Below, one piece after another: positions 1 through 10,194 of a DNA stretch of 64,000 nt. How positions within the stretch are numbered: position 1 is the stretch's first letter; the number at the start of each line of letters is the position of its first letter. A program made the position numbers and the translations under genes. The stretch comes from Mycobacterium sherrisii (lineage in GTDB: Bacteria > Actinomycetota > Actinomycetes > Mycobacteriales > Mycobacteriaceae): positions 1-64,000 of the forward strand of contig NZ_LQPT01000081.1 in NCBI RefSeq assembly GCF_002102355.1, in the 5' to 3' direction. Under the pieces are notes generated by a model. That model made no database searches and was not told where the DNA came from. It saw only the letters and a list, made by a program, of their open reading frames with translations.

Positions 1-75
1 CAGCGGCACTGACCGCCTAAACCATCAAGTCGAAGAATCACCCGACGGCCTCGTACACCACGTCCCTGGACTTGA

Positions 76-279
76 CCGTCCTGGGAGGATTCGCCGCCGG
101 GCTACCCGCAGACCGCGCCGTACGAATGGTGGGACTGGCATGACTCTTATGGACAGCACGAGCCCACACGATGGTTCGGCGACCCCGACCCGAACGACCC
201 CAACGACATTCGGCCACCGCGCGGCGATCGAGCATGGCGGGACGCGAATATTTCGTCTGAAAACACAAAAGCGCGGTAG
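76..279 (+). CDS. Possible 3' end of an unrecognised gene (5' part missing or frameshifted)
   Basis: This frame stays open from just after a stop at 73-75 to TAG at 277-279. It encodes an acidic, Trp/Pro/Asp-rich tail containing YEWWDWHDSYGQHEP and WFGDPDPNDPND. No start codon with a ribosome site is visible. The reading could be the end of a gene whose upstream part lies in another frame, or an accidental open frame. Support comes from the strong hairpin that overlaps the stop codon. I do not recognise the family. Confidence 0.3.
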   Translation, partial: PSWEDSPPGYPQTAPYEWWDWHDSYGQHEPTRWFGDPDPNDPNDIRPPRGDRAWRDANISSENTKAR

Positions 280-300
280 CCGTCGAACGGCTACTCGCGC
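271..300 (+). terminator. Hairpin terminator without T-tract
   Basis: Inner arms TAGCCGT (277-283) and ACGGCTA (287-293) enclose a 3-nt loop. Outer arms GCGCG (271-275) and CGCGC (296-300) extend the stem. It sits on the stop of the partial plus-strand gene and before the 3' end of the convergent small gene at 325-558, so it could serve both. There is no U-run, which is common for actinobacterial terminators. Confidence 0.5.
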
Positions 301-324
301 GCTATTCGGGCCGTGCAGAATTCG

Positions 325-558
325 TTAGAGAATTCGGTGGTTTGCCCGATCGACCTGGTATCCGGCCGGAAACGACTTCTCGATGACCTGCAGTTGGTGG
401 TCCACGCGGGACTCCAGCTCCAGCACGACGCAGCTATCGCCGAGAGATTTCGACTCGAGAACTATGTATCGCTGACCACAATCGGTGATCGGGTCGCCCG
501 AGTGCAATTTCTCGACCGGCACCGACTCCGGAGTTGCATCTGCCTCCATCTCTGACAC
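325..558 (-). CDS. Small hypothetical protein (77 aa)
   Basis: A 77-residue product from a GTG start at 558. It is acidic at the N-terminus (MSEMEADATPESVPVEKL) and then has a compact region with GDPITDCGQRYIVLESK and VVLELES, which suggests alternating beta strands. There is no signal peptide or membrane segment. Codon use has the normal mycobacterial G/C third-position bias. I recognise no domain with confidence. It lies alone, convergent with the partial gene to its left and divergent from the 13E12 gene to its right. Confidence 0.5.
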   Translation of the reverse strand: MSEMEADATPESVPVEKLHSGDPITDCGQRYIVLESKSLGDSCVVLELESRVDHQLQVIEKSFPAGYQVDRANHRIL

Positions 559-785
559 GTTAGGTCAATTCCGCTGGTGAGGAAATAGCCCGCGCCCCGA
601 CGCGACATCAGAGCATGCGTTTCACAAACCACCCGCCTCCGACCCGGAGCCGAGTAAATGCTGCCGGTCCGATGTTCGGCTGGGTTTGTGGACGGATTTG
701 TGACTGTGGATAAGGACGTGGGGTGTCGGGGTTGGGGTGGGGTTGTGGGGCGTGTTTTGTCGTAGCCGGTCGTGAGGATGGGGGT

Positions 786-2027
786 ATGTCGTTGACCGGA
801 TTGTCGAGCGCCGTGGTGGGGGTCAGCCCGAAGGAGCGGTTGGAGGTGTTGTTTGGGGAGTTGGCGGAGTTGACCGGTCAGCGCAATGCCATTGATGCCC
901 GCATTGTGCAAATCACCGCCGAGATTGAGCGTGACGGGTTGTGCGGGATGACCGGTGCGCGGTCGGTGGCGGCGTTGGTGGCCTGGAAGACCGGGTCGTC
1001 ATCGACCAACGCCCATACCATCGCCACCGTGGCGCATCGGCTCGAGGAGTTTCCCCGCTGCGCGGCGCAGATGCGAGACGGTCGAGTGTCACTGGATCAG
1101 CTCGGGGTGATCGCCGCGGGGGCGGGGCCGGGTTCTGATGAGCATTACGCGGCGCTGGCTCCGGTGGCCACGGTCAACCAGTTACGCACCGCGGTCAAAC
1201 TCCAACCGCGACCCGCCCCCGAACCCCGCCCGGCCCCGCACGCCTCGATCAACAAGACCTCCGATGAGGAGTTCACCTGCTGGCGGATCAAACTTGCCCA
1301 CCTCGATGCGGCGAGGTTCGAGGCGGCGTTGGCGTCGCACCGCGAGGCGCTACTCGCAGAGTGGAAACAGGATCACGCCACCAGCAACGGTGAGGTGGTG
1401 CCACCGCTGCCGGGGACGATGGAGGCATTCCTGCGCCTGGTGGAGACGGGCTGGGATGTCGAGGCGACCCGCCGCCCACACGGGCAACACACCACGGTGG
1501 TGGTGCACCTGGATGTGGCCGCCCGGGCCGCGGCGCTGCATCTGGGTCCGCTGCTGTCGGAAGCCGAACGCCAATACCTGACCTGCGAGGCCACCTGTGA
1601 AGTCTGGTTTGAACGCGACGGCCAACCCCTCGGCGCCGGGCGCAGCACCCGGGTGATCAACCGGCGGCTACGCCGCGCCCTCGAACACCGCGACCGCACC
1701 TGCGTGGTACCCGGCTGTGCGGCCACCCGCGGTCTGCACGCCCACCACCTCCTGCACTGGGAACACGGCGGTGCCACCGAGCTAGCCAACCTCGTGTTGG
1801 TCTGCCCCTACCACCACCGGGCCCACCACCGCGGCCTGATCACCCTCACCGGCCCCGCCGACCACCTGATCATCACCGACAACACCGGCCGCCAACTCAG
1901 CAACGCATCACTGGCACGCCCACCCCAACAACCCCCACCCAACGTGCCACCGTGTCCCGGACCCACCGGCGAACGCGCCCAATGGTGGTGGTACCAACCC
2001 TTCCAACCCCAACCACCACCCAACTAA
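786..2027 (+). CDS. 13E12-repeat family protein, DUF222 plus C-terminal HNH nuclease domain
   Basis: A 413-residue protein. The N-terminal two thirds match the DUF222 domain typical of the multicopy actinobacterial 13E12 family (early motif ELAELTGQRNAIDARI). The C-terminal part is an HNH motif, CVVPGCAATRGLHAHHL then HWEHGGATELANLVLVC and YHHRAHH, giving two Cys and clustered His for metal binding. A Pro-rich tail follows. The ATG at 786 is preferred over the upstream GTG at 723 because GAGGATGGGGG lies just upstream and the extra residues look non-coding. Members are linked to repeats and mobile DNA in mycobacteria, but their biological role is not established. Nuclease activity is inferred from the motif only. 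Confidence 0.85.
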   Translation: MSLTGLSSAVVGVSPKERLEVLFGELAELTGQRNAIDARIVQITAEIERDGLCGMTGARSVAALVAWKTGSSSTNAHTIATVAHRLEEFPRCAAQMRDGRVSLDQLGVIAAGAGPGSDEHYAALAPVATVNQLRTAVKLQPRPAPEPRPAPHASINKTSDEEFTCWRIKLAHLDAARFEAALASHREALLAEWKQDHATSNGEVVPPLPGTMEAFLRLVETGWDVEATRRPHGQHTTVVVHLDVAARAAALHLGPLLSEAERQYLTCEATCEVWFERDGQPLGAGRSTRVINRRLRRALEHRDRTCVVPGCAATRGLHAHHLLHWEHGGATELANLVLVCPYHHRAHHRGLITLTGPADHLIITDNTGRQLSNASLARPPQQPPPNVPPCPGPTGERAQWWWYQPFQPQPPPN

Positions 2028-2049
2028 ACCACAACACCCAAACCCATTG

Positions 2050-2370
2050 GGACATAGACGATTTCGTCTCACATGGGTGACCCGCACCGGCGCGGAGGTG
2101 CGGCACGTCATCGAAGCACTAGGTGGCAACTGAGAACCGATAAGCGTTTCGTCTATCCCGGCGGCGGGCGCAAAGAATCGGGGAGTCAAAGTCAGCATCG
2201 GCGTCGCCGCGACCGGTGACGATCACACCGCGGGCATTGAGCTTGGCCAGAGCGTCAAAGTCTGGGTTCAAGCCGACGACAGACTGCACACAGCCGATTG
2301 CAAGCGAATGCATTCGAGCGCCTGTCGCCGAAGCCAGCCAATCACCGGTCACCAGAAATCCGACAGGCAC
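2050..2370 (-). pseudogene. Remnant of a PhzF-family isomerase
   Basis: One frame reads NPDFDALAKLNARGVIVTGRGD and continues to DFDSP. The expected PhzF continuation RFFAPAAGIDE appears immediately afterwards in the next frame. The switch falls in a run of four G on the plus strand at 2180-2183, consistent with one extra base. Beyond it the sequence (ETLIGS in place of the usual EDPVTGS) soon degenerates, and the N-terminal half of the usual roughly 280-residue protein is absent. I infer a truncated, frameshifted PhzF-like gene left between the 13E12 gene and the CopD-CtaG gene. The left boundary is uncertain. Confidence 0.6.
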
Positions 2371-2401
2371 ACCGCCGTCGGGCTATCGGCAAGCGCTGCC
2401 G

Positions 2402-4426
2402 TTACGCTCGCGGATCGCTCGACGGCCGAACCGACCCGCGAGCCAGTTGGGCCAGCATCGCGTTGTAGGCGGCCAGGTCGGCGTCGTCGTCGCGATCGGC
2501 CGCCCGGTCGAGGCGCCGTGCGGTCCGCTCGTCGCTGCGCGCCCACTGCACCAGCAGGGCCAGCATCACGATCACGAGCGGCACCTCCCCCGCCGCCCAG
2601 GCGATACCCCCGCCCAGGTGCTGGTCACCCACCAGATCGGTGTGCCAACTCAAACCCAGGGACCGGTAGTAGGCCTCGCCGAGCACGGTGGGGGTGCCCA
2701 TCAGCTCCACCCCGAAGAAGGCATGCAAGGGCAGCGAGGCGAACACCACACCCACCTTGGCCAGCGGCGGGATCGGCCGGGGTGTCGGGTCCACGCCGAT
2801 CACCACCCAATAGAACAGGTAGCCGCTGACCAGGAAGTGCACATTCATCGCCAGGTGCCCGGAGTGACTGCCCACCGCGGCGTCGAAAATGCTACTGAAG
2901 TACAGGCCGTAAAACCCGGCGACGAACAGCACGGTGGCCACGATCGGATTGGTCAGCACGCGCGACACCTTGCTGTGCAGAGCGGCGAGGAGCCATTCCC
3001 GCATGCCGGGTGGGTCGTTGCGTCCGGCGGCGGGCAGCGCGCGCAGCGCGAGGCTAACCGGGGCGCCGAGCACCAGCAGGATCGGCACCAGCATCGACAA
3101 CCCCATATGCGCGGCCATGTGCATGCTGAACATCGCCGGCATGTACCGGCCAACGCCCGACGAGGTGACAAACAGCAGGGTCAAACACCCCAACAGCCAG
3201 GCCAAAATGCGGCCAGCAGGCCAGTGGTCGCCGCGGCGCCGCAGCCGCAGTACCGCCGCCACATACAGCGCCGCGAAGACGATGGCGGCCGTGCCGAAGA
3301 CCAGATCGAAGCGCCAGTCAAACAAGACGCGGGCCAGGGTAGGCGGTCCGTCGAAGTCGTAGCCGATCTCGGCTTCCGGGATCGACGGCAGCGGGTTCGG
3401 TGGTGGCGGCGGCGGGGTGCGGCCCAGCCCGACGGCGATGCCGAACGTCACCCCGAACAGGGCCGCCTCGGCGAGGGCCAACCGGATCAGGGGCTTGCGC
3501 GCCGCGGGATCGCGTTGCAGGGCAGCGACTCCCGTCCGGCGCTGCCGCCAGCCCAGCACGCCCAGCGCGCACAGCGCGACGAACTTGGCCAGCACCAGCC
3601 GCCCGTAGGTGGTGGTCAGCAGGTCCGACGGCAACACCCGCACCAAGGCGTTCATCACGCCGCTGAACCCCATCGCGACCCAGCACCACAGCGCGATCAT
3701 CGAGAAGCGTCGCGCGGCCAGCGCGAGGTGGTCGCCCCCGCGCAGCGAATGGGCCAGCAGCGCCAGCAGGCCACCGGCCCACACGCTGGCGGCGACCAGG
3801 TGAATCAGCAGGCTGTTGGTGGCCAGGTCATGCGAGCCGCCGGCCGACGAGTGACCGGTGAGCCCGAGGGGAATTAAGGTGATCGCGGCTCCGACGCACA
3901 ACAGCGGGGTCCACGACCAGCGCAGCACCGCGGAGCTGGCCAGCGTCACCAGCGCGGCCAGGACCGCCGTCCAGCGCCAAGCGGAGGCGGTGCTGATGAG
4001 GCTGGCCAGTGACCACAGCCGGAGCGGATCGAGCTGCTCGGACACCCGATGGCCGGACACGTCGGAAATCGTCAGCGGGATCAGCAGGACGGCGCACACC
4101 GTCCAGACCGCAGAGGCGACCGTTCCCAGCCGCAGCGCCCGGTAACCGCCGGCGTCCAGCACGCCGGACTGCTGCGGCGGCACCAGAAATGCCGCGAACA
4201 GGAACGATCCCACGGCCAGTACCGCGGCGATCTCCCCCACCGCCCGCACGAACGGCAGGCCCAGCGTGGTCGCCGGGCCGGGGTCGGGTAACCCGGTGGC
4301 CGTCAATGCCTCGGCCAGCGAGAGCGCTCCGATGCCGGCGGCCGTGCCACCGGCCAGCACCGCGACGCCGGTGAGCAGTGGCCACACCGTCTCCTGCGCA
4401 CTGGCTGTGGACTGCCGACCCGTCAT
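2402..4426 (-). CDS. CopD-CtaG fusion membrane protein (copper handling / cytochrome oxidase assembly)
   Basis: A 674-residue polytopic membrane protein. The first half has several hydrophobic spans in the order of a CopD copper-resistance domain (region with SAGGSHDLATNSLLIHLVAA, then WVAMGFSGVMNALV). The second half matches the CtaG/caa3 oxidase assembly family (YMPAMFSMHMAAHMGLSM, later VHFLVSGYLFYWVVIGVDP). Met/His-rich segments in membrane contexts fit copper ligands. The fused architecture is common in actinobacteria, and the nearest known mycobacterial relative is Rv0102. ATG at 4426 is chosen because the upstream extension is Pro/Arg-rich and non-hydrophobic. The gene follows plsB2 by 37 nt on the same strand and may be read through from the lipid operon. 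Confidence 0.85.
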   Translation of the reverse strand: MTGRQSTASAQETVWPLLTGVAVLAGGTAAGIGALSLAEALTATGLPDPGPATTLGLPFVRAVGEIAAVLAVGSFLFAAFLVPPQQSGVLDAGGYRALRLGTVASAVWTVCAVLLIPLTISDVSGHRVSEQLDPLRLWSLASLISTASAWRWTAVLAALVTLASSAVLRWSWTPLLCVGAAITLIPLGLTGHSSAGGSHDLATNSLLIHLVAASVWAGGLLALLAHSLRGGDHLALAARRFSMIALWCWVAMGFSGVMNALVRVLPSDLLTTTYGRLVLAKFVALCALGVLGWRQRRTGVAALQRDPAARKPLIRLALAEAALFGVTFGIAVGLGRTPPPPPPNPLPSIPEAEIGYDFDGPPTLARVLFDWRFDLVFGTAAIVFAALYVAAVLRLRRRGDHWPAGRILAWLLGCLTLLFVTSSGVGRYMPAMFSMHMAAHMGLSMLVPILLVLGAPVSLALRALPAAGRNDPPGMREWLLAALHSKVSRVLTNPIVATVLFVAGFYGLYFSSIFDAAVGSHSGHLAMNVHFLVSGYLFYWVVIGVDPTPRPIPPLAKVGVVFASLPLHAFFGVELMGTPTVLGEAYYRSLGLSWHTDLVGDQHLGGGIAWAAGEVPLVIVMLALLVQWARSDERTARRLDRAADRDDDADLAAYNAMLAQLARGSVRPSSDPRA

Positions 4427-4463
4427 GCGTCCAGGGTATGGGCGGTCGCCGGCAAACCCCGCG

Positions 4464-6815
4464 CTACCCGGTCGGTCGGGCGGCGCGCTCCTCGCGTGCC
4501 CGGTACTCGCGGGCAAGGAATTGGTTGCGCGCGATGTTCTCGACGTAGTCGAAGTCGCGCAGAATGGCGCGCAATTCGCGCCGGAAGGCGATCCGGCGTT
4601 CGGCCAGATCCGGCGCCGGGCCGATCAGATCCTGATCGGCGACGACCTGCCGGGCGGTGGCGAAGAGCAGCGTGGACACCGACTCGCTGCTGCGCACCCG
4701 GGTTTGTGCCACGTATTGGCGGCCGACTCCGAGCGCCGACTCCGTGAGTTCCCGCTGCCCGACGTCGGCGGGCGCATCGCGCAGCACGTCGGCGACGATC
4801 TCGTAGGCCTCGAAGAACACCCGCAACATCGCGTCGGCCATCAGGGGGCGCTTGGCGAATAGCATCGCGTCGATCTCCTCGCCGCCGGCGGCGACGTGCG
4901 CTTGCCAGTCGTCGTGCCAGGCCATCTCCTCGGCGATGTGCTCGCGGAACGCCACCGAGTCGGCGAAATAGAAGTCGAATTTCAGCAGATCACGCAGCCG
5001 CATCGCCTGCGCCCAGAATGCCGCCATGCGGTCGCCGTCGACGGTACGGGCATGAGCCAGCGCAAGTTCGACAATCGAGGTCTCCAAGAAGGCGTGGATG
5101 ACCGAGTTCCGGTAAAACGCGGCGGCGTGCTCGCTGTCGGGTGCGATGAGCCACACCGGTTCTCGCCCGCTGTCGACGCGGGTGATCGGGTGCCCACTCG
5201 ACAGGGCGTCAACGGCCGCACGCACCCCATCCCGGGTGCGCAGCCGCAGCGCACTGGTGGACACGGGCGTCTGCTTGCGGTCGAGGTAGTCCAAGGAGTC
5301 CTGCAGCGTGTGGTGCAGTTGGTCCAGCGTCAGCGCCGCGCCACGCGTGGTCAGCAGCAACGCGCATACCAGACCCGTCGCCGTCACCGGCGTCGCACGC
5401 AAAATTCGCCACGCCACTTCGAACGACATCTTTTGCAGCGCAAGGCGTTTCGCGTCGCGGTCGTGGTCCAGCGGGCCGTGCGACGGGCCGAGGTATTGTC
5501 GCATCGACACGGCCTCGGGGAAGCGGACGTAGATCTTGCCGTAGTTACGTTCGCCCTGCGCCTTGATGAAGTTGTACAGCCACAGCACGCCCTCGGGTGT
5601 CTTCTCCCCGCCGCGAGCGTAGGCCGCGTACTCGGCCGTCTCGTGCAGCTGATCGAAACCGATCGAAACCGGTTGCAGCAGAATGTCTTCACTACGGCCA
5701 TCGAGATACGCGTCGGCCACATAGGACATCAAACCGAGCTTGGGCGGCAGCATCTTGCCGGTGCGCGAGCGGGTGCCCTCGATCGACCAGCTCAGGTTGA
5801 ACCGCTTCTCGACGATGTAACCGACGTACTCACGCAGGACGTACCGATAGAGCGGGTTGTTGGCGATGTCGCGGCGGATGAAAATGACGCCGGAGCGCCG
5901 CAGCAGCGGGCCCATCAGGCCGAATGACAGGTTGATGCCGGCGAATACATGCACCGGTGGCAGCCGATTCTCCTGCATCGCCACCGGCACCACGGCGCCA
6001 TCGATGTAGGAGCGGTGCGAGAACAGCAGGACCGCGGGATGGATTTCCAGCGCGTTGCGCATGGCGGCGACCTGGAAGGCGTCATAATCGATTTCGGGGT
6101 CGAATCCGCGGCACACCGCCCTGGCCAAGACGGAAACGAGGTCGACGGACACCCGGCTCCACCCGGTGGCCAACTCGTCGAGCATCTTGCCCGCCTCCTC
6201 GACGGTCGCGCCCGGAATGGCTTTCAGCCCGGCGCGGAACCGGGAGGACGCCAGGATCTCGGGTTTCAACAGTCGAGGAGATTTGTATTGCGGGCCCAGT
6301 ATCCGGTACTCGGCCCGCTCCAACGCCAAAAGCGCTCGGCGCGTGACGAATTGGGCGAAGTCGCGCTCGTCCTCGCCGACGGTGGTGTCGTGCCACTGCT
6401 GACGGAGTTCGGACACCTTGGCTGCTTCACCGGCTACAACCCGGGCTCGGTGCGGATCGCTACGCACGATGTGGCGCTGGCGACGGGCATTGGGGTGGTA
6501 GGGATCCCAACCCGGCAGCAGCCCGGCGACTTTCGCGACTCTGCCGCGATCCGGGGCGGGCAGCCAGAACACCCGCACCGGCACGATAAACCGGTCCTCC
6601 CCCGAAGCCAGTTGATCGGCAAGAAGATTCAGCGCCGACGACGACGCGCCGGCGGGCAGTTTGAGCACATCGAGCTTCACATCCGGGTTGCGTGCTCGTT
6701 GCTGACCCAGCCAGTCCATCACCAGCTGGGTTTCGACACCAGACCGCATGGACGCCAGCACCAGCGAATCCTGTGCCGTCAGGACTGCGCTGCTAGCCGC
6801 GGCCAATTGCGTCAC
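4464..6815 (-). CDS. plsB2: Glycerol-3-phosphate 1-O-acyltransferase PlsB2
   Basis: A 783-residue acyltransferase, close to the length of M. tuberculosis PlsB2 (Rv2482c). It transfers an acyl chain to glycerol-3-phosphate, the first step of phospholipid and triacylglycerol synthesis at the membrane. The catalytic HX4D motif is FSHRSYIDG with His267 and Asp272. Downstream blocks GVIFIRRDI and [16 protein letters not shown] match the substrate-binding motifs of the GPAT family. The GTG start forms a 4-nt GTGA overlap with the stop of the upstream plsC gene, so translation is probably coupled. Together with plsC and the WS/DGAT gene it gives a short glycerolipid operon. Confidence 0.95.
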   Translation of the reverse strand: MTQLAAASSAVLTAQDSLVLASMRSGVETQLVMDWLGQQRARNPDVKLDVLKLPAGASSSALNLLADQLASGEDRFIVPVRVFWLPAPDRGRVAKVAGLLPGWDPYHPNARRQRHIVRSDPHRARVVAGEAAKVSELRQQWHDTTVGEDERDFAQFVTRRALLALERAEYRILGPQYKSPRLLKPEILASSRFRAGLKAIPGATVEEAGKMLDELATGWSRVSVDLVSVLARAVCRGFDPEIDYDAFQVAAMRNALEIHPAVLLFSHRSYIDGAVVPVAMQENRLPPVHVFAGINLSFGLMGPLLRRSGVIFIRRDIANNPLYRYVLREYVGYIVEKRFNLSWSIEGTRSRTGKMLPPKLGLMSYVADAYLDGRSEDILLQPVSIGFDQLHETAEYAAYARGGEKTPEGVLWLYNFIKAQGERNYGKIYVRFPEAVSMRQYLGPSHGPLDHDRDAKRLALQKMSFEVAWRILRATPVTATGLVCALLLTTRGAALTLDQLHHTLQDSLDYLDRKQTPVSTSALRLRTRDGVRAAVDALSSGHPITRVDSGREPVWLIAPDSEHAAAFYRNSVIHAFLETSIVELALAHARTVDGDRMAAFWAQAMRLRDLLKFDFYFADSVAFREHIAEEMAWHDDWQAHVAAGGEEIDAMLFAKRPLMADAMLRVFFEAYEIVADVLRDAPADVGQRELTESALGVGRQYVAQTRVRSSESVSTLLFATARQVVADQDLIGPAPDLAERRIAFRRELRAILRDFDYVENIARNQFLAREYRAREERAARPTG

Positions 6816-8563
6816 GTGCGCCCTTCGGGCGGGGAGGTCATCTCGGTGTCGGATTCCTTCGGGGCCGGCTGCGGCGTCTGACCGTCTTTAAGCGCAACTT
6901 CCGATAGGTTCGGATGCTGCGGGGCGGCCTGGGGTTTGGCAGCAGGCTTGGGCGCCGCCTTCTTGGGCGCCGCCTTCTTGGGCTTCGCTTTCTTGGCCGG
7001 CGCCTTGGCCTTCTTGGTCGGGGACTTGGCCGGCCCTGATTTCTTCGCCGCCTTCTTCTCGGCGTACAGATCGACCTCGGGCAGTTCGTCAGCCGGCCAG
7101 TTGGCCAACGTGTCCAGATACAGCTGGCGCACCTCGGCGATGCGGTCGGGCAACGTCTCAACGGTCCAGTCCTGCACCGAAATCGGCGGGAACACCGCGA
7201 CGTCCACCGTGCCCGGATTGATCGTGGTGGAGTTGCGGGCGGCGACGAGCTCCGCGTTACGGATCACGATGGGCACGATCGGAATCCCGACCGCCATCGC
7301 GATCCGGAAGGGCCCCTTCTTGAACGGCCCGACCTCGGTGGTGTCCATCCGAGTACCCTCGGGCGCGATCAGAATCGACAGGCCCTTCTTGGCCCGCTCC
7401 TCTACCGTGCGCATCGTTTCCATGGCGGCGACCGGATCGTCGCGGTCGATGAACACGCCGTCGGTCAACCGGCCCAGCGTGCCGATGATCGGGTCCTTTT
7501 GTAACTCCTTTTTGCCCACGGCGACCCAGTTGTCGCGCACCAGCGAGCCGGCAATCAAGGCATCAACCTGGTTACGGTGATTGAAGATGAACACCGCGGG
7601 GCGCTGCGCGGTCAGGTTCTCTTTGCCGATGACATTCAGGCTGACACCGGCGGTCATCAGCAACGACTGCGGGAACGTCGAGGTGAAGAAGTTGACGCCA
7701 CGGCGGCGGCTGCCGGTCAACAAACCCACCCCCACCGCGCCGGCCGCGACCGGGAACATCGACCCGATGCCGGCCAGGGTCCGTATCTGCCGTCGCAATC
7801 CCACCGGACCGCGACTGTTGAAACGCAGGATCGGCCAGCCGCGCCGCTTGGCGACCGCGGCCATCTTGCCTTCAGGATTGGTGGGGCGTGGATTGCCGAC
7901 CAGATACATCAACGCGACGTCCTCGTCGCCGTCGGCGTAAAAGTAGCTGTCTTTGAGATCGATGTCGTGTTCGGCCGCAAACCGTTGCACCGCAGCGGCT
8001 TTGCCCGGTCCCCATAGGATGGGCCTCACCACCTTGCCGGTCAGCAGTCCGTCTTCGTTGGTCTCGAACTTGTTGGTCAGGGTGTTGGTGATGCCCAGGA
8101 ATCGGGCCACCGGGTTGACCTGGATGGTCAGCGCTGACGAGCTGAGCACCACGGTGTGGCCGCGGGCGACGTGGGCGCGCACCAGTTCCCGCATCTCCGG
8201 GTAGATGCGCGACTCGATCCGTTGGGCGAACAGTCGCTCGCCGATCTCGTCCAGGTCGGTCAACAGCCTCCCAGCCAGCGCGGCGGAGGCCTTACCGATC
8301 AGGTCCTCGAACTCGATGCGCCCAAGAGTGTGGTTGAGACCCGCCTGAACCATGGAAAGCAACTCCCCAACCCCCATGTCGCGCCGCCGCAGCCGCTCCT
8401 GGGTCAAGATGACGGCGGTGAAACCGGCGACCAGGGTCCCGTCCAGGTCGAAGAACGCGCCGATCTTGGGCCCGGGCGGACTGGCGAGGATCTCGGCGAC
8501 CGAACCGGGTAGCCGCAAATCCTTTGCGGGCGCTCCCTTCTGGTTGTCTTCGGCGGGGCTCAT
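6812..8563 (-). CDS. plsC: HAD-phosphatase / 1-acylglycerol-3-phosphate acyltransferase fusion (PlsC-type)
   Basis: 583 residues, orthologous by content and position to Rv2483c. The N-terminal HAD-IB domain carries FFDLDGTLV with Asp39 and Asp41, and [11 protein letters not shown] further on, as in SerB-like phosphatases. The second domain is a PlsC acyltransferase with NHRNQVD (His329, Asp334) and IAPEGTRMD. From about residue 505 the chain is low-complexity Lys/Ala/Pro (repeated KKA, PKKAAP), probably disordered and possibly nucleic-acid or membrane-surface binding. Inferred role: second acylation to phosphatidate, with a phosphatase in the same chain that could act on phosphatidate or lysophosphatidate. 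It overlaps its neighbours by 4 nt on both sides. Confidence 0.92.
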   Translation of the reverse strand: MSPAEDNQKGAPAKDLRLPGSVAEILASPPGPKIGAFFDLDGTLVAGFTAVILTQERLRRRDMGVGELLSMVQAGLNHTLGRIEFEDLIGKASAALAGRLLTDLDEIGERLFAQRIESRIYPEMRELVRAHVARGHTVVLSSSALTIQVNPVARFLGITNTLTNKFETNEDGLLTGKVVRPILWGPGKAAAVQRFAAEHDIDLKDSYFYADGDEDVALMYLVGNPRPTNPEGKMAAVAKRRGWPILRFNSRGPVGLRRQIRTLAGIGSMFPVAAGAVGVGLLTGSRRRGVNFFTSTFPQSLLMTAGVSLNVIGKENLTAQRPAVFIFNHRNQVDALIAGSLVRDNWVAVGKKELQKDPIIGTLGRLTDGVFIDRDDPVAAMETMRTVEERAKKGLSILIAPEGTRMDTTEVGPFKKGPFRIAMAVGIPIVPIVIRNAELVAARNSTTINPGTVDVAVFPPISVQDWTVETLPDRIAEVRQLYLDTLANWPADELPEVDLYAEKKAAKKSGPAKSPTKKAKAPAKKAKPKKAAPKKAAPKPAAKPQAAPQHPNLSEVALKDGQTPQPAPKESDTEMTSPPEGRT

Positions 8564-10032
8564 GAGCTCGACACCGATCGCGACGTCGCTTCGGTTTGGG
8601 CGACGAACGACGCGGGCACCGCGCGTGGCGGCGGGTCACCGGCGAGCGCGAGGATCTCATCGAAGCCCTCCAGCAGGCATTGGGCGAACAACGCCTCCTC
8701 TCGCACCGCCGCGCGGTCATAGCGCACGGTGATGGTGCACCAACCCCCTCGCGAAATCAGCACCACCATCATCGCGACGCCGGGTAACGGACCAATGCCG
8801 TACTGCCGCAAGACTTTTGCGCCGGCAATGTACGTGTCGCCCGGGTACACCGGAACATTGCTGGCCTGTACATCCGAGCCGATGACCGAGCCGGTGATGC
8901 CCTCTAGCACCGCCGAGGGCAAGACGCTGAGCACCGGCGCCAACGCACCGATGATGTTCATCGCCGGCTCGTCGCGGCGCTGGGTCATCTGGGCGCGGAT
9001 CTTCTTCATGCGCGACACCGGATCCGCGGTACCCAGTGGCGCGGCCAGGTTCACGCCGGTGAACCGGTTGCCGCCGGCAGTGTCGGCGTCGGCCCGCAGC
9101 GAAACCGGCACCGCCATCGGCAACGTGCCGATCGGTACTCCGAGCGCCTGGTGGTAGCGGCGCAGCGCGCCTGATAGACCGGCCAGGTACGCGTCGTTGA
9201 TCGATCCGCCGCCGGCCTTGGCGGCCTTGTGCAGATCGGAGAGTCGGATGTCGATCGCCTCGGTGCGCGACGCCAGGCTGCGCCGACGCAACAACGGCGA
9301 AGGCTCCGCGGCGCGATTGATCACCCGCACTCCCGACACCGCGTAGTCCACGATTCCCGAAACCGTCGACACCGGTTCCAGGACGGCCCGACCGGCGGCC
9401 GACACCGCCCCGGCCACCGCACCCACGACACCGCCGACGATGTTCAGCGGCAAGCGGTTTAGGCCCTGGCGCATCAGGTCGTTGGGCGACAGGTCTTGCG
9501 GGACCGGCACCGGCGGTGTCGGTTTGGCCGGCGGATCGCGTTCGAGATCGTAGATTTCGGCGAACATCTCGACACCACCCACACCGTCGGTGACGGCGTG
9601 GCTGACGTGCAGCAGCGTCGCGGCCTTGCCGTCGGGCAATCCTTCCACCAGGGTGGCCGTCCACAGCGGCCGCGAGATGTCCAGTGGCGACTGCAAAATC
9701 AGCTCGCCGAGGTCGAACACCTGGCGCAGCGTGCCCGGTTCGGACACCCGCAGCCGGCGGACGTGGAAGTCCAGGTTGAAGTCGGGGTCGACCACCCAGC
9801 GCGGGGACGCGGTGGGCAATGTCGGCACGACGACCTTCTGCCTAAGCCGCAGCACCTTTCGCGACGCGTTCTCGAACCGGGTCCGGAACCGGTCCCAGTC
9901 CGGCGTGCTATCAAGCAGTTCCAGCGCCATGATGCCCGAGCGGGTACGCGGGTTGGCTTCGCCACGATGCAGCAGATAGTCCACCGGCCCCAGCTCGTCG
10001 GGCAATCTGGGACGTCCGTCGGGCTCAGCCAT
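8560..10032 (-). CDS. WS/DGAT-family acyltransferase (wax ester synthase / diacylglycerol acyltransferase)
   Basis: About 490 residues, first gene of the operon with plsC and plsB2 and equivalent in position to Rv2484c. WS/DGAT proteins use acyl-CoA to make triacylglycerol or wax ester. The hallmark HHxxxDG motif reads HVSHAVTDGVGG, so the second (catalytic-base) His and the DG are present but the first His is replaced by Ser. Conserved later blocks include NDAYLAGLSGALRRY and NVPVYPGDTYIAG. Three start codons lie close together (TTG 10041, ATG 10038, ATG 10032). I chose the last as the shortest sensible form. Some members with altered motifs are weak or inactive, so enzymatic activity is not certain. 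Confidence 0.88.
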   Translation of the reverse strand: MAEPDGRPRLPDELGPVDYLLHRGEANPRTRSGIMALELLDSTPDWDRFRTRFENASRKVLRLRQKVVVPTLPTASPRWVVDPDFNLDFHVRRLRVSEPGTLRQVFDLGELILQSPLDISRPLWTATLVEGLPDGKAATLLHVSHAVTDGVGGVEMFAEIYDLERDPPAKPTPPVPVPQDLSPNDLMRQGLNRLPLNIVGGVVGAVAGAVSAAGRAVLEPVSTVSGIVDYAVSGVRVINRAAEPSPLLRRRSLASRTEAIDIRLSDLHKAAKAGGGSINDAYLAGLSGALRRYHQALGVPIGTLPMAVPVSLRADADTAGGNRFTGVNLAAPLGTADPVSRMKKIRAQMTQRRDEPAMNIIGALAPVLSVLPSAVLEGITGSVIGSDVQASNVPVYPGDTYIAGAKVLRQYGIGPLPGVAMMVVLISRGGWCTITVRYDRAAVREEALFAQCLLEGFDEILALAGDPPPRAVPASFVAQTEATSRSVSSS

Positions 10033-10194
10033 GATCATCAACTCGACGCGTCAACCTCGTCACAGCCGATCAAGCCTCCTGATTCAGCTTCATCACCCGG
10101 ATAGCCCCACCAACGCTAGTCGGGATGACGGGCCGGTGAAAGGCACGATTCGGTCGCTACGCGAGCCGGTCACGGGTCGTGAGCCGTGCGCAAC

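Noticed and set aside
2216-3877. 553-codon plus-strand open frame across the CopD-CtaG gene
   Set aside because: Antisense shadow, dominated by Gln/Arg/His, with no recognisable domain.
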